Assembly (NCBI GenBank): GCA_039621445.1 | Contig: CP154954.1 | Coordinates: 61,563,858-61,627,857, forward strand | Direction: 5' to 3' | Origin: Euglena gracilis | Lineage: Eukaryota; Euglenida; Euglenophyceae; Euglenales | DNA length: 64,000 bases | Shown: positions 20,751-35,600 of the stretch, one piece after another | How the letters are laid out: every line of letters starts with the position of its first letter | How positions within the stretch are numbered: position 1 is the stretch's first letter | The notes under the pieces: model-generated | Database searches by the model: none | What the model saw: the letters and a program-made list of their open reading frames with translations, nothing else | Told to the model about the DNA's origin: nothing | Position numbers and translations under genes: made by a program

Positions 20751-23700
20751 TCAGCCAAAGAAGCGACCCAGGAATCCCCGCTGCGGCGGGGGCGCTTCCG
20801 CCTTGCTCGGCGCCGACGGGGCCTCCGCGTCCGCCGGGGCCTCCGTGACCGCCGGGGCCTCGGCCGCTGCCGCCGGCGCCGCAGCCTCTGTGGGGACCTC
20901 CGCCGGGGCAGGCTCGGGGGTCTCGGCGGCCTCCGTGACGTCCGCAGCTGCGGCGACGTCGGCCACCTCTGTGGCCGCCGGGGGCTCGGCGACTGGCTCG
21001 GTCACCTCCGGGCTGGCGGCGGGGGTGGGCTCGGGGGCTGCAGAATCGGCCGGGGGGTCGCTGGGGGTGTGTGTGGCCACGGCAGCGTTTGGCGGCCCCG
21101 GCCGTGCTCGCGGGAAGCGGTCGCCTGCGCACGGAAGACCGAAGAAGGCGGATCCGAAGACTGCACAAAAACTGTTTGGGAGCCCCGTTTCTCTTTCTCC
21201 TCGGCAATCCTCATGGACTTCATGGTGAAAGAGGTGGACCGTTGTCACCCCCAGTGCGGCACATCATGCTTGCACACAATCGTTTTTGCTTAAACCGAAC
21301 TTTGGTGGGGTGTGGCCTGGTGTGGCGCGGTGCGACCCAACCGCTCCCCCTTAGTTGCAGTCTGTTTATGGCCGGCGCTAACTTCACTTCTGGCCCGGTG
21401 TGTGTGGTGAGTGGCTGCTCCTGCACTGCTCCCCCCTGCCCTTGGGGCAGGGAAACAGAAACGGCAGCCCTGAGTACGCTCTTTGTGGCGGGCTCCTCCT
21501 CGGGCTCTTCCTCGGGCTCGAGCTCCTTGGCAGGTGCTGCTGGGGCCGAGGGAACGGGGGCCGGCGATAGGGGGCCTCGTGACCTCTGGGAGAAACTTGG
21601 TGGCACTCACCTTCTGCTTAAGGGTTCGTAATTCTCCCCTCGGGGGGGGGGGCAGGACTGCAGGAAATCCAAGTTGGCAAATGAAAATTTTACCCCCCCC
21701 CACATATAAAACCCCCGGGGTTTATAAGATCCGGTTTGGTTGGTCGGCCGAAGGGGGGGGTTTATAAGTGGGGGGTTTTATAGGATCCGGAATTGTTGGT
21801 GAAAATCCGACCCCCCAAAATGACCCCGAAACCCCCCCCAAATTGGCAATTTTCGGTAAATTTGGTCAAAAATGGCATTTTTGATGATGGTCGATCTCAA
21901 AAAAAAAAATGCCAAAAAATCAGTTTTTGGGTGGCTTGGGGCCGGAAAAATCGTCCCCGGCAGTTTTCATTTTTCTTCCCCGGCGGGGGGTTATAGAATC
22001 CGGTTTGGTTGGTCGGCCTGGGGGGGGGGGTTATAAGTGGGGGGTTTATAAGTGGGGGGGTTTAAAGATGGGGGGGGGGGTGGGGTTTAGTGGTCCCCCC
22101 TTACAGGAAGCGCCAATTTTTTTTAGCCCCAGAACCTGCCAAAAGTGCCTATTTTTAGCATTTTTTTTGGGATTTTGCGGAACAAAACCAGCCAAAAACA
22201 CTTAAAAACCCCAATTCCACCACGGTGTGCAGCGCCAGAGGTGGGGATTTTTCCAGCCAGGAGGGACCCCGGAGGGCTTGTAAAATGGCCAGCCAGTGGA
22301 CCCCCATGTCCTTAAGCAAAAAAAAAAACCTGGCTCACCCTCCCCCTCCCCCCTCCCTTCTCCTTCAACGATGGGCAACCCCCTTCAAATGTTGGAGCCA
22401 GGGAGGGGGCTGGAAAAATATAAATATATAATATTTCCAAATTTGCTGGGCCTCACAGGTTGTAAGGAAAACCCTTGGAGTGCCTTGGCACTACATTTCT
22501 GGGTGTGCTTTATCTTTATATATATATATATATATACATATATATGTATATATATAGTTTATTTTTCCTGCTTGCACTGAAGGAAAAGGACAGAATTTTG
22601 ACTGCATGAGCATTGATGACACACTTCCTATTGTTGACTACCCCCCCACCGTAATTGACAAACCTGATATTCTCAGAGCTCGAAGGTTTCGCATGCACTA
22701 CGCAAGAAGCCATGAAATAAATGCAATTATGTACGTCGTTTGAAAATCTGGGGGGGGGCTTCCATTTGCACAGGTACTTGGTACAGGTGCGAGCTTTTGT
22801 CAGTTTCTCCTCTTGAAAAGGGGAGGGTTTTTTTTGGCACTTTGGCGAAATTCCTAAGGGTGGGGTTCTTAGAGGGGGAGGGGGACTGATGGGAACAGGG
22901 GTTTCCATCTGGGCAGGGGCCCTACCCCAGGCCACCCACAACAGAAGAAGCGCCCTGAGCGGTTCTGGCTCGTCGTCCTCGGGGGCCAGGCCCCACGGGG
23001 TGCGGCCCGGCACGGGGCCCTCCTCGTCCTTCTTCGGGACGGGGGCCGGCCGCCCGGCGTTGGCGGTGGGCTTCGTTGGGGGCCCGGGGGTCTTGCCTTT
23101 CCCCGGCGTAGCCGCCGACACGGCCGGCGGTGCTGCTCGACGCGAGGTGGGGCTGCACATGTGTGGTTGGGCTCTGCTGTCCCTCTGGTGTGGGAATGGG
23201 AAGGTTATTTGCTGCAATTCGCCCTGAGTTGTGTTTGAAATCCCACGCTTGTTGGGCGTCAGGGTCTTCAAAGGCCGCAGGATACGAAAGGGATGAATTG
23301 CAAAAGGGCAATAGCCTCCGACCCAAGGGACGTTTGGTCCTAAAATAACAATCCATCATGATTCTACAGTGCTGATTTGACCTGTTTTTGTTGCGATTAT
23401 GGGCCAGCGGCGATTGCAGCTTACGTTTCCACTTCATGATTCTTATTCTATTTTCCTTTAAGAGAACAAAGAGAGTGTTGTAAAAAAAACGTGTCAAAAA
23501 CATCCCTTCATCAGGAAAAAATCAAATTTTCTCAGAAGCAAACCATTGTGCATAATAATGCACAAGGGTTTGCACACACATAATGCACGTCCATAATGTA
23601 CATTTTTTTGCATACAAATATCTGCATTCATTCATACACGCCTGTTCATGTAAATGCAAACCAATGTGCTTTTCAACCTAGCTACCTGTCTATCTACCTA

Positions 23701-26558
23701 CCTACACCCCAATGGTTCCCAGTGCACCCAAATCGGGGCAGAATTCAGGGATTGGGGGATTTGAACTGACAGGAAAAGTGCAAAAATAAAACATAATTTT
23801 TACTGGGCAAACATCAAGACTTGTTCCTTCCCCAAAATTCCAACATCAACACGCCAAACCCGATTGCAGTGCGAAAAGGCAGTTGTTGGCCACATGACCA
23901 TCCTTTTCTCATACCCCCCCACCCCCACCCTGACACCCCCACTGTCCCTCCGCCACGGCCGGCCGTGACCAGCACGCCCTTCCCCGGCGCTGCCCGCCCG
24001 CCGGCCCCCGCGTGCTCCGCCTTGGCCCCCGGGGCGCCCTTCCCCGGCCCCGCCCGGCCCGGGGCGGGGGCCGGCGGCGCGGCGCCGTAGCCCTTCCCCG
24101 CCGGGGCGCCGAAGGGGGCAGGCCTCGGCTGGGGGCCAGGGGTTTTTTTTAAGACCAGGGGGCTCCCCCCCCCCCCCCCCCCCCCCCCCCTGGGGGGCCC
24201 CCTTGGGGGGTCCCGGGGGGACCACAAAAAATGGCCGAAAAATCGCGAAAAGTGTTAAAAAAGCACCTTTTCAAAAATTTTCGGCGCCGAAAAGTATATC
24301 CCACCCCTCTCCGGGGGGACCCCCCAGGAGCCCGAAAAGAGGGATCGGAGGTTGCAACCCGGGGCCGATCTGATAAAATGGTAAACCGTAAAGTGTCTGG
24401 GGCACCATGGGCATCCCATGGTGCTGCCAACACAATTCCAACTTCGGCGGCGGATCTTGCACTTGGTACGAGATGTGCCTTTGCGCATCTGCAAAGGAAC
24501 GAGTTTTTGAAAAATTCCAATAAATGGTATCCAGACCCGGGGTCAACCCAGAGGGTTGGACAACTCTGCAAAAACCTCCAACTTTGGCCTTTCCCCACGT
24601 CTAAGCCGCGCAAGATTGTAGAAATGCACACACAGAGGGCCAGAGTGCCACCGGCAGTCCAACAGCCTCGACCCTAAACCCCCTGAAATCGAAAACGACG
24701 CAAGGTGCTTTTACAAAACAGGAACCAACCGTGTCAAATGCTTTCCCGAGGCTTCTCCAAAAGCAAATTATGAGGGATTCTGCGGTCGGCAATCTTCCCC
24801 CCGCCCCCAGGCTTCTCGTCTGCAGCCAGGCCAGGCCTGGGCGGGGTACGCCGTGGCGCCCGCCGCGGGGCCGCCGCGCCCGGGGCCCTTCAGGGGGCCA
24901 GCAGGGCCAGGGCCGGCCATGGGGCGGGTCGGGGGCAGCCACGGCTCCCGCGGCGGTGGCGCAGGCGGCCCGCCCCTGCCCCGGGGGTAGGCCGGTGCGG
25001 GGCTGCCGGCGTAGCCCCCGCGGCCGTAGCCTGCGACGGGCGGGGGGGGGGGGGCGGAGATGATGGAGTGCGCTGTGAGAACGGGGCAGCACCGTGGAAA
25101 CTTTATTATTTGTTGATTGATTTGTTTATTAGATTATCACAATTGTTATTTGTTTTATCTTTTGGTACCGCGCGCTGCTGCAGTTTGCGCAGTGTGTGCC
25201 GGCGTGCCCATGTGGCGTGGGCGTACACACGTGGGTACGTAGGGGTGCGAGTGCGTGCGTTTTGGCATGGCACCAAAAATGGTGCAATACCAATATTAAT
25301 TTATATTTTCATTTACAGGTGGGTGCCCAAGACAATCAGGAGAATTGCTTTTTTTTTCACAACTGTGGTTGCACGGCTGAAGGCATACAACCTTTCCCAG
25401 CCTCTCCAATAAAAAACAAACTGTATGATGATGGTTTCAGACAATTTTCGACCTGGAAATCACACATATTTGAGTGTACGGCACACGGTATCATCGTTCA
25501 GCAATAAATCTGAACAGCAACAAACCAAAAGACACACCAGTGTATGGCGGTGGGGGCGGGTTGATGCCGTAACCTCCTGATTTTCCGCCGTGGTCTGGGA
25601 AATCTGTGAGCACAGAGATGAGAGGACATCGCCATGTAGGATGCACAGCAGATATAATACAGCCCATTTTCAAATTGCACGTTTCTGACTGCGCTTTTAC
25701 CCAAACCAAATGAAATCATGCAATGTCGATAAAACTAAAGTGCTTTCCTTTATCTAATTGATTTAAGGTTCCTGACTTTTCCTGTTTCCAGTCTTTATTT
25801 GTCAGTTGAAAGAAAAAAGGTCGCAATTATTATTAGTTAATTAATTAATAATAATATACAATAATTATTTCATACTTTAATAATAATTATGAAAGCAGTG
25901 GTGTTTTCTTCTCCCACACCAGCATCGGTGGCTGTGTTGAGTTCGGTTGGGTTCCATATTAAACTCCCAAATAATACCTGCATTGCACCGCCCCCCTAGG
26001 ATTTGACTGCCTGCCAAAACAGAATTCCAGGTCCTTCCTCCCATGGCTGTTCAGACTGCATTTCAGGCTCATTTACCTCTTTGCTTTCTGGCGCTCTTTC
26101 TGGTATGGGTGACACAGACATCATCAATGGTAATAGACGTCATCCAGGCTGTCCACTACCAAACGGAGGACACATCAAACAAAACAAACAAACAATTGCA
26201 CCAAGAGTGATGATCAGTTTCCCCCGAAAATAAGAAGATGAATTGGCTTCGACATTTTCCCTGTAACATTTTCCCTGTGGTTTCACTTCCCGTGACTTTC
26301 CCGCTTTGACTGTGGACCAGGACCCATACCTCCGGCCTGGACCCAATAACCCTCCGCATTATGAACCTCGAAGAAACTTGACCGGGAGTGCAGGCATTAA
26401 ATTGGGGAACAATGAAGCAGGGAATTGAGGGAACAGAGCGACAGGAGGGGGCTGCACACGGCTGGGGACATAGCACCCCGCAGCGTCCGACTGGCGGAAG
26501 ATGGACAGCATGGTGGGGGCAGGCCCCCTCAGTTGAGGTGTTGTGCAAACGTGTGTGT

Positions 26559-26621
<63 letters not shown>

Positions 26622-29600
26622 CGCGCGCGCGCGCGTGTGTGTGAATGCGCGCGTGTGTGCACATGTGAGTACCTGCGGGCTTGCTATGTGTGGATCACAA
26701 CCAAATAATGCATGTCCTGGAAATATGTATTTTGCGTGTTTGTCTTATGTGTGTTTGTGTGAGTAAATGTGTGCGGTGCGTGTGTTGTGTGCAGGCTTCT
26801 TTTTACCAACCCCGGGGGGAGGGGGGTGCCTTGTGCCGTGGGGTGCCTGCCATAGCAGGCACACCCTGGGGGGGGGGTCGGTTTTGGAACCCAGTGCCTG
26901 TCGACCCAGCCAAATTTCCTTTGAAAAATGGTCATTTTTGGGCCCTGTCTTTGGCGCTGAGGGGTGTGCTATGGCACTGCCCCCCCCCCCCCCCCTGGGC
27001 GGACCAACCAAACCGGGACTTATACCCCCCCCCCCCCCCCTGGGGAAGAAAAATGAAAACCGCCGAGGACGATTTTTTTGGGTGGTTTGAGAAACCGCCC
27101 AAACCGCAAACCACCCAAAAACTGATTTTTTGGGTGGTTTGAGACCGACCATCATCAAAAATACCATTTTTGTCCAAATTCGCCAAAAATTGCCAATTTG
27201 GGGGTTTCGGGGTCATTTTGGGGGTCGGATTTTCACCAACAATTCCGGGACTTATAAACCCTCCACCTATGCCCCCCCCCCCTTCGGCCGACCAACCAAA
27301 CCGGATATAAACCTTGAAGGTTTTATAAGTGGGGGGGTCAACCCCGGGAGGGTCGAAAATGCCCTACCCCCTGCCTGCCCATAGCACTCCCCCCTGGGGG
27401 GAGGTGCGCACTTCCTTGAAAGAAGCCGGGTTGTGTGAATCATGTTTGTCATGCGAGTGCACGTTTGCATATGCACATGCGCATTTCCACATTGTGTTTG
27501 TGTGTGCACTGTGTGTCGTGTGCTTGCGTTGTGTGTCATGTGTGCGCGGATGAGTGTGTGATTGAGCGTATATATCATGTGTCCATGTAAATGTTTTTGC
27601 TGTGTGCTGGGAGGGGAAATCCATGCCTCACAAGAAAGGGCCTGAAGGCAGCCCACAGCGAATGGCACCTCGTCGGTATCACGGCTGCGGGTCACTGGCA
27701 TCTGTTCGCAATTGCTGTGGAGAGGGGGTGGTCTCCATTCCTGAACTCAATGGGAGTTTAATTTAACTATGCGGGAATAACCACTTGGTTGGCTACCAAA
27801 TATGCCCATTTTGGCTGTGACACCCATCGCTGAAAGAAAAAGAAAAAAACGAGCAAACCCATCCTGGCCACCATCCTTAATAAAACACGCACAATAAAAA
27901 AACAAGAGGGAAAATCGATTCTCTGTATTGGTGAGTGAATTGGAGCTTGGAAGGATTAAGAACAGGCTCCAGGTATTCAACAACCCTTGCTCGACTCTGC
28001 ATTACATTCAGTTTGAATTTGGCGAAAGAACTTTGATAAAAAGCGGAGGTTCTGTGTTCGGGAGCCTCTAAATTGAGAGGCATTTCAAAAATGTGAGACT
28101 GTGTAACTTCCCTTTCTCGACCTTTGCCAAAAATCCTCATTTCCAATTCAGGTCAGGGTGCATTGGGTGAACAAAAACAACCAAGAGAATCTGAACTGGC
28201 CCAAAATTCCATATTTTTGCTCCCAATGGCCCAAATTTGCCCAAGTAGGCCCAAGGCAAGACAAATTGGCCCCAAAACGACCAAAATGGACAGAAAATGA
28301 CACGCAGCTTCCTGTCCATTATGGGGGATTCAATTCCCATGCAGGACTTCACAAGTTCGTGCTGACGATCCTTTGATTCCAATTCGTGAGTGACTCTGTG
28401 TTTAGAGTGGCTACCTCGGTGTGCGCACACCGAGGTGCGCACACATCAGCCATTTGTGTAAACCCCCCCCCAAATAACACCCCCCCCCAAATAACACACC
28501 CCCCCTCGGGGGCCGATTTCGCGCGCCCAAATAACACACCCCCCTGTTTTCCTTTGGTTTTCCATGTAAAAATAACACCCCCCCAAATAACACCCCCCCC
28601 CTGGGGCCCCAGTTCGGGTGCCCAAATAACACACCGGGGGGGTGTGTTATTTGGGGGGGGTTTATTTGTGGATGGTTGTTGTGCGTATTTGAGCACATCG
28701 ACCATCTACAAATGCACCAGTGGTCAATGCGTGCAAATGCGTATACCAACTGCTTAACCACAAAATTCACACGTGGTTGGTGTGCGCAAATGCGCACATC
28801 ACCCCGCACAAATTTGTGTCATTTGAAATAAACCAATTTACATGGGGAGTGAGGTAAAACCAACCCTGGCAATGTGTTCATATAAAACAAACACTTTGGA
28901 AGAACTGATATCACCTACCAGATAGAAAATGCGTCCCTTTCTTCCATTTCAAACGGGACAATTTCGTAATCAACAAAATCATCGGTCACAAAATCGACAA
29001 GGGTGTGTACCTCAAAGCCAGGGGAAAGGGTGTAGGCCCGCGTAGGACACTTGAGAGCCAGTATCAAGAGGGAGTATTGTTGAGGGTATATTCAACAGTA
29101 CTGGAAGCCATGGAAAAAGAAACACAAACATAGATGTGTCAGGGGAGAAAAAAAATGCAATTGTGGACCCCACTGCAAGCAAGGCACTCCTAAAGAAGGT
29201 GGAAAACACAACGGTGGACCCCAGCGAGAGCAGGCAGGCTTGGCGTGCCTTCCAGTGGGTTTCAGCCCCTTGTCCCCCCCCCCCCCCCCCCCGCAGGTCC
29301 CCTTTCCAGGTTTGTTTTTCATTTTGGTCTTGATCAAAATAATAAAAATTATACATTTTTAGAGGAACACATTCTTCAAATTCGTGATTATTTGTGATTG
29401 ATTGCGGTCATTCCTGACTTTTTATGATTATTTGTGGGACGATTTTGTGTAATTCTTGAGGTCCACCCCTTTTTTGGCATGCAGGTGTGCGCCATAAATT
29501 CACTTAATGACCCCTGTGGTGGACACCTTTCATGGGCCTGCCCAGCCACCCATCTTTTTGAAACCACACCCTCCAGGGGGTGTGAAATGAATCTATGGCA

Positions 29601-32600
29601 GTGTACCCCTCTGCCATATGCCCGTAGACAACGAGTCTGAACAGTCAGGCGCGGTGATCTCTGCGAGTGCTCAACACGAGAGGAAGGGAGGGGGCGGGAA
29701 CACACTACAGCGACTTGAAGGCGGCGTTGGGGACGTCGACGATGAACAGCCAGCGGACGGAGAAGTTGCCCTTCCAGCGGTCGTTGACCGACCAGTCCAC
29801 GTTGTGGTTCATGCGCACGGGGGACACCATCCTGGCCACCCCGCAGAACTCTCCGCTGCGGGCAGGGGGGGGGAATCAGGCTTCGATATAAGGGCTGGTA
29901 AGGGGGGGGGGGTGGGTCGGACCCCCCTCAGGCGGCGCATCTCGCACTTAATCTACTTTTCTTTGTCGATGTGCGCAATTGCGCAAATTGACATTTTTTT
30001 TAACAAAAACCTGAAACCACCGACTGGCCCTGGTGAAACAGAAATGTGTAAGCTGCACACCTCACGATACATGTCAGGAAATACTAAGGTTTCAAACCAG
30101 CTATCCTGACGAGCTTTCTGATACGTCTGGAGCGGCAGATTTGTGTTCTTGTCTGGCAAACAGGCGGGTTGTACACCCTGGCGGACACGTCCATGTGTTT
30201 TGATGCTTCCCTGGTGTCTGTAACTGCTGGGTGTCGCATACCTATTTGACGCCGACCGACTTTCCACCATTTGGACGATTTAATGTGCAATTAAATTAGA
30301 TGATGATTGTGGCATAAAACCTGGCGCTGTCGACAAACTGAAATAGGTGCCCACCAACGTTCACCTACACAAATACACACCTGGTTGGTGTGCTGAAATA
30401 TGTAAATGGTTGCGCACATCAATCAGTTGAAATTCGGGAAATATACCCCACATTTTTATATTACCACATGAAACACAACACCTGCCTTTTTTATGGCTCT
30501 AGAATTAAAAGTTGGGGCAAGGATTTTGAATGGGTACCGCTTGCAATGTGTGACAAAGAACGGTGGCTTGTAAATGCACCTTTGTTTTACCTCCATAATG
30601 CGGAGTGCTCTTCGTCTGTAACAGTTGACGTGCGCACATTTGCACACACTGACCATTGTTGGTGCAAAACTTTTGCAACAATTGTGTGGTGACGAAATTC
30701 TGGTTTTAGGCAATGCGAAATATTCAGTAGAACACACTATACAGGAGAAAGTTTGTCTCCACTCCATGGGCAGGTCTCAATGTCTTAATTCCAACCCTCA
30801 CGACCGATCGTTTTTGCGTCATCCGTTTGGAAGTTGTGCGGGAGGAATTGATGACCCCCCCCCCCCCCCCCGTGATTGTTGGACACTCTTCTTCAAAATG
30901 GCGACTTCTACAATTTCAAAATTGCGCATGTGTAATCCTCCTGATGCCTCTGCCAGGAATTTTTTTCTCGTTTTTACCACAAACATGCCTCATTTTTTCA
31001 CCAGAAAACATGCAACGCACGAGTCTTTGTACACAATATCCGGGTGTTGAATCCCATTGCTTTCATGCAACCCAACCACGTGTCAACATTCCATGTTTAG
31101 GTGACCACCTGGCAAGTCGTTTCACATTTTGGGCCATTTTTGGGGCCATTTCAGTCCATAATTGGTCACAATCATCATTTTCGGATATTTTCGACCATTC
31201 CGAACCATTTTGGGGATGATTTTAGACCAGTTTTGTCTTGGCTGATTTTGACCCCAAAATCGCCAAAAAGTGGTCAACAATTAATTGTCCAAAATGGATC
31301 AAAAATGGCCCAAGCTGGCTGAGAATCCCCAAAATGGCCCAAAACTGCTAAAGAAATGACGAACAGTGACTCCAAAAATGGAACAAATGCCCAAAAATGG
31401 TTGGAGGAAGCCCAAAATGAACCCAAAAATATGCAGTTAATGGGCAAATATGCGTCAGAAAAACCCTGAAAACACTGAAATATGAACTAAATATCACTTA
31501 AGCTTTTTAGCAATTGTGCAATCGCACCAATAGCATTAGAGAGAATCTGCAAAGGTGGCGTTACCTTGGTTGGTGTGGTGGTGGGTCTGTGTCTGTGTGT
31601 GTCTGTGTCTGTGGGTCTGGTGTGGTGGTGTGGTAGTGGGTGCAACCGGTGCACGGTTATCCGGCAACGAGGTTGTGGTACCCACGGGCAAAATTCCCAG
31701 TTGTGACTTATCCAACAACACGGAAATTCGCTCATCCAACCTGCTAATCTCACCTTGTGTGAATCGGGCATTCCGATTCAAGCCGGAGGAGTCTTCAAGC
31801 CGTAATAGGCTCGTGCAGAAATCTTGCAAGGTTGCCTGATTGCCAGTGAGCATTTTGTCATAAAATGCTTTGAAATCAGGGTTCGCGGAAATCCTGGAAC
31901 TGGAACCTGCAGGAATGGACTGCATTTCCGTTACTTTGGTAGACACCGATGCATACCAGGTCTGGAGTTCCCCAATAGCCGTATGAATACCGCTAATGTC
32001 GGGAACTCGGTGGGAAAGTGCGGAATAGCTTTGTTGCAAACCCGCAATGGTTTTGTTAATACTGCCAATGTCGGATTGCAACTGCAACTGCAGGGAATCC
32101 TGCCGTTGTGCTGCCTCCGCCACTTTCGCGCCCAGATTGGATAATCCAACTCGATTCGGGTCACAATAGCAGGTTTTCTGCTCCAAACGGGAAAGCCGTT
32201 CCTCCAACTGCTGCACATACGAGCGGGGAACGAAATTCTCGTTAGCATGTGACTGGAATTGCCGAAACTTTTCCGTTTCATCGCACAACTGCATAAAGCG
32301 GGGTTGCGATTCGTGGAAAGTTGCGGACAAGGTAGTGAAATGTTCCATTGACGCAAATCCACCAATGTTGGATGTTGCAGGCAAGGAATCTCGTGCGTGC
32401 AACTGCTGCTGCAAATGCAACAACATGGATGAACAGGACTCCATTTGTCCCGATAGCTGCTGTAGTGAGTCGTGCAAGTGCAGAAACTTGGAATCATTCC
32501 GCATTTCCGTTTCATGCATGCACTCACTGATTTGCCGGAAGTTTTGCGGGAGTTGTTGGCACATTTTGCCAAAGATTTCCCGAAAGTTGGCAAGGTCAAT

Positions 32601-35600
32601 ACCCGCACTTTCGAAATTCCGCTGACAATATTTGCCAACTTAATTCCAGCAGTATTCCAGCTTGGTGAAGACATGTTTTGGTTGTCCTAAACAAAGTGCG
32701 GTTACGCAGTCTGCAACGCATTGTTGCACATGGTTGAACTGCTTCACAAGGGGGTGATCCCCTGGAGCCGAGCAATAATATCCTGCACATCCTCAGCAGT
32801 GAGATGTTCCCCGGTGCCCTCCCCATAGCCATCCATGGGTTGGGATGTACCAGAGAATTCCGGTACAACCAGACGCATCTCTGGCTGCCATACGTCACTC
32901 AGTCTGAAATAGACATGTTTGGGGTAAATCGGCACACCAACTCCTTTGCGCAGTTGTGCAAGAGCTTACACTGGTTCAATATCACATTCAGGGGCTACGT
33001 GACCCCTTTGTCTTCACGAGCAAGATGGGCCACCAACTTCCCTCCTCTGAAAAACCAAGCAAAAACATACTTCTGCACATCTTCTAACCCTGGCTGTCAG
33101 AGCCCTTCCCCCGCTGATCAGTTGTGGGTTCTGAAACCGCTTGGTCATGCCAACCTGTTCTGAAACCGGTTCCCACAGCTTGGTCATGCCGACACTCTGA
33201 AAACACCTATCACTCTCTCCCACGTTCCGGACCTGCCAACCTTCCCATGGATCCCACGTATTTCCTTCACATCCCCCGGTGTGCAAGAAAAAAGCAAAAA
33301 AGAGGCTTTTCAGAAATCTCTTTCACGGGGCTTTCGCCGGTTTAAAGAACAAAACAGGACGGCCCTTTTTCTACGAGGTTTTGGGCGGGCTCCGAGCATT
33401 CCACCCCAAGGAGAACAAGTGGTCTGAAAACCTACTAAAACCCACCCCTCAGCCCCTTCTTTGTGTTTTTCACGTGTTTCCCCCCATTCTCAGGCTGCAG
33501 GACATCGTCTGTGTCGACCGCCAAAAATATGTCAGCAGCCAAAAAAAAAACAACAGAAAAGAGGGGGGGTTTGGGCATCTCCCAGGGGCCACTGAAAAAC
33601 CAGCCGGCGTCGCCCCGGTGAATCTCGCTTTTGGGAGCACAGAATGCCCCTGATTTTCATGGGAAATGAAGCTGCTCGAAACTCTGTCTGCCGGCTGGCA
33701 GGATCTCTTGTGGCAGACACCATGAGGACAGGCGTCGAGGCAAAACACAGTAGTGAATGATTTTAACAGTAACAGAAGCCCTTGTTTTTCACCGATGTGT
33801 AGAGCAACCTTTTTCATCATGAGAGCGAGGAGCTGTATTTATCTTTGAAACTCACTTGCACAATTGCGCAAATAATTGAAATTTACACTCCTTTGCACAA
33901 TTGTGCAAATGACTTTTTTGTTTGTGTTTGCGCGATTGCGCAAATAACACAATTAATTTATCCTGGCTGGGACCACTGACGTGATTCTTTTTGTTGTGAT
34001 CAGAAATGTATTCACGATAGGGTGTCATCTGCCATGGTCCCCTGAAACGTATTTTGAACCCTGGTACGTATCTTTCCATCAGCTAGAGCCCAACAAAAAA
34101 CAGAGTCCTCGCATCCCCTTCGTCGGACACCTCATTCATGTGCCTTGAAATGCTGCACAAAAGAGCACTTGTTCTGGTACGTGAAATCATACCCCAGCTG
34201 CTTCACGATTCCTGCCATTTCCAGTCGTTGAGAAAATGAATCTGCTAATCCCCTTTTTAAGAGTGAGTTTCGGGTGTTCACGGAGCCCAGCATTCAGTCG
34301 GTTTTCCCACCCACCCACCAGGTTCAACCATCAGGGGGGGGGGGTCTGCCGAACCTCCAAGTCAAGTGGTTGGAGGGAAAATAAGGCAGCAGAAGAGGAA
34401 CCAACGACACACAGACCTGCCGTTGACACTGAAGAAGAGGTAGATGCCCTCGCCCCCCGATTCCGCCCACGCCCGCTCCATGTTGGCGTTGCCGTTCTTG
34501 GTGGACGCCCACACATTCTCCCGCATCGACTTCAGGATGTCCCCCTTCGTGAAAGACTTGATGACGAAGAACCGGCCGCGCTCCGGATTGCGGCGAGTTT
34601 CTGCCGAGTGGGGGGGGGGGGTGGAGGGGACTTCCTGTCGAGGGTGGGGCATGGAAAGTGGGAGTCATTTCAAAACGAACAAAAGAAACTGCAGCAGGTC
34701 TCACTGAAAATCAAGCTGAATCATGACAAATCAATAACAAAAAAAATGAAAATACCTTCAGAAGAAACTTATATCTGGCCACCAAACAAAAATTAAATTG
34801 AAACTTCAAATACATACATTCAAAATTTTGTTTATTTCTCTCAAAAACCCACACAAATGAAATACGCATCATTTAAATTCCACACACAGACATGCACAGT
34901 GATGAGCTCTGCCTCTGCCATCTCTCAGTATGTCCACTGGTGAACCTCACCAGGGGACTTTAGAGCAGCAAATGCTTATTTGCCTTCCTGGACATGTTGT
35001 AATTCATCATGTATCCTCCCCAAGTCTTTTTGCTAACTCATTGAACCAATTTTCAATAATTTTTGCAGCTTCTGACGGGGTCCAGCCAGCCAGCATCCTT
35101 TTTCCAGCCAGCAGCTCCCAGCCGAGTTGTTGTGCCCCCCCCCCCCACCGCTACGCGACGAAATCCAGCTGGACATTTTTATTATTATTATTATGAAAAT
35201 GGCTGTTTTTGAGGGTTTTCAAAAAATCCAAACCAGTTGTATTGAGGGTTTTTTCCAGTTTTCGGGTGCCAGCCAGGTCCAGTCTAACAGCCACCTCGGG
35301 TCTGAATCTGAGCCCCCCCCCCCCCACAAAACCAACACCTAAAAACGAATGAAATTGGTTTTTTGAAATACCCCATAACCCAGAACTCTGCGTTAGTCGC
35401 CATTGGTCGAAGGGCAGGGTTTAATATGAGGGCTCTCCAGTTTAAATGGGGGAGGGTTGGGGGGACACCCCTCCTGAACGGAACAAATTTGACAATAAAG
35501 ATGGGACTTTACATCATATTTGAAGGTGGTCCTCTTGTGTGACCCTTCGGAGAAAGGGACGTGGAAGGAAGGGGACAGGGCCCAAAGGTTGTCAGCCAAA

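Noticed and set aside
20308-21228. Plus-strand frames of 306 and 248 codons, Ala/Gly/Ser-rich
   Set aside because: They are shadows of the GC-rich last YTH exon, which has a phase-consistent acceptor and a natural stop on the minus strand.
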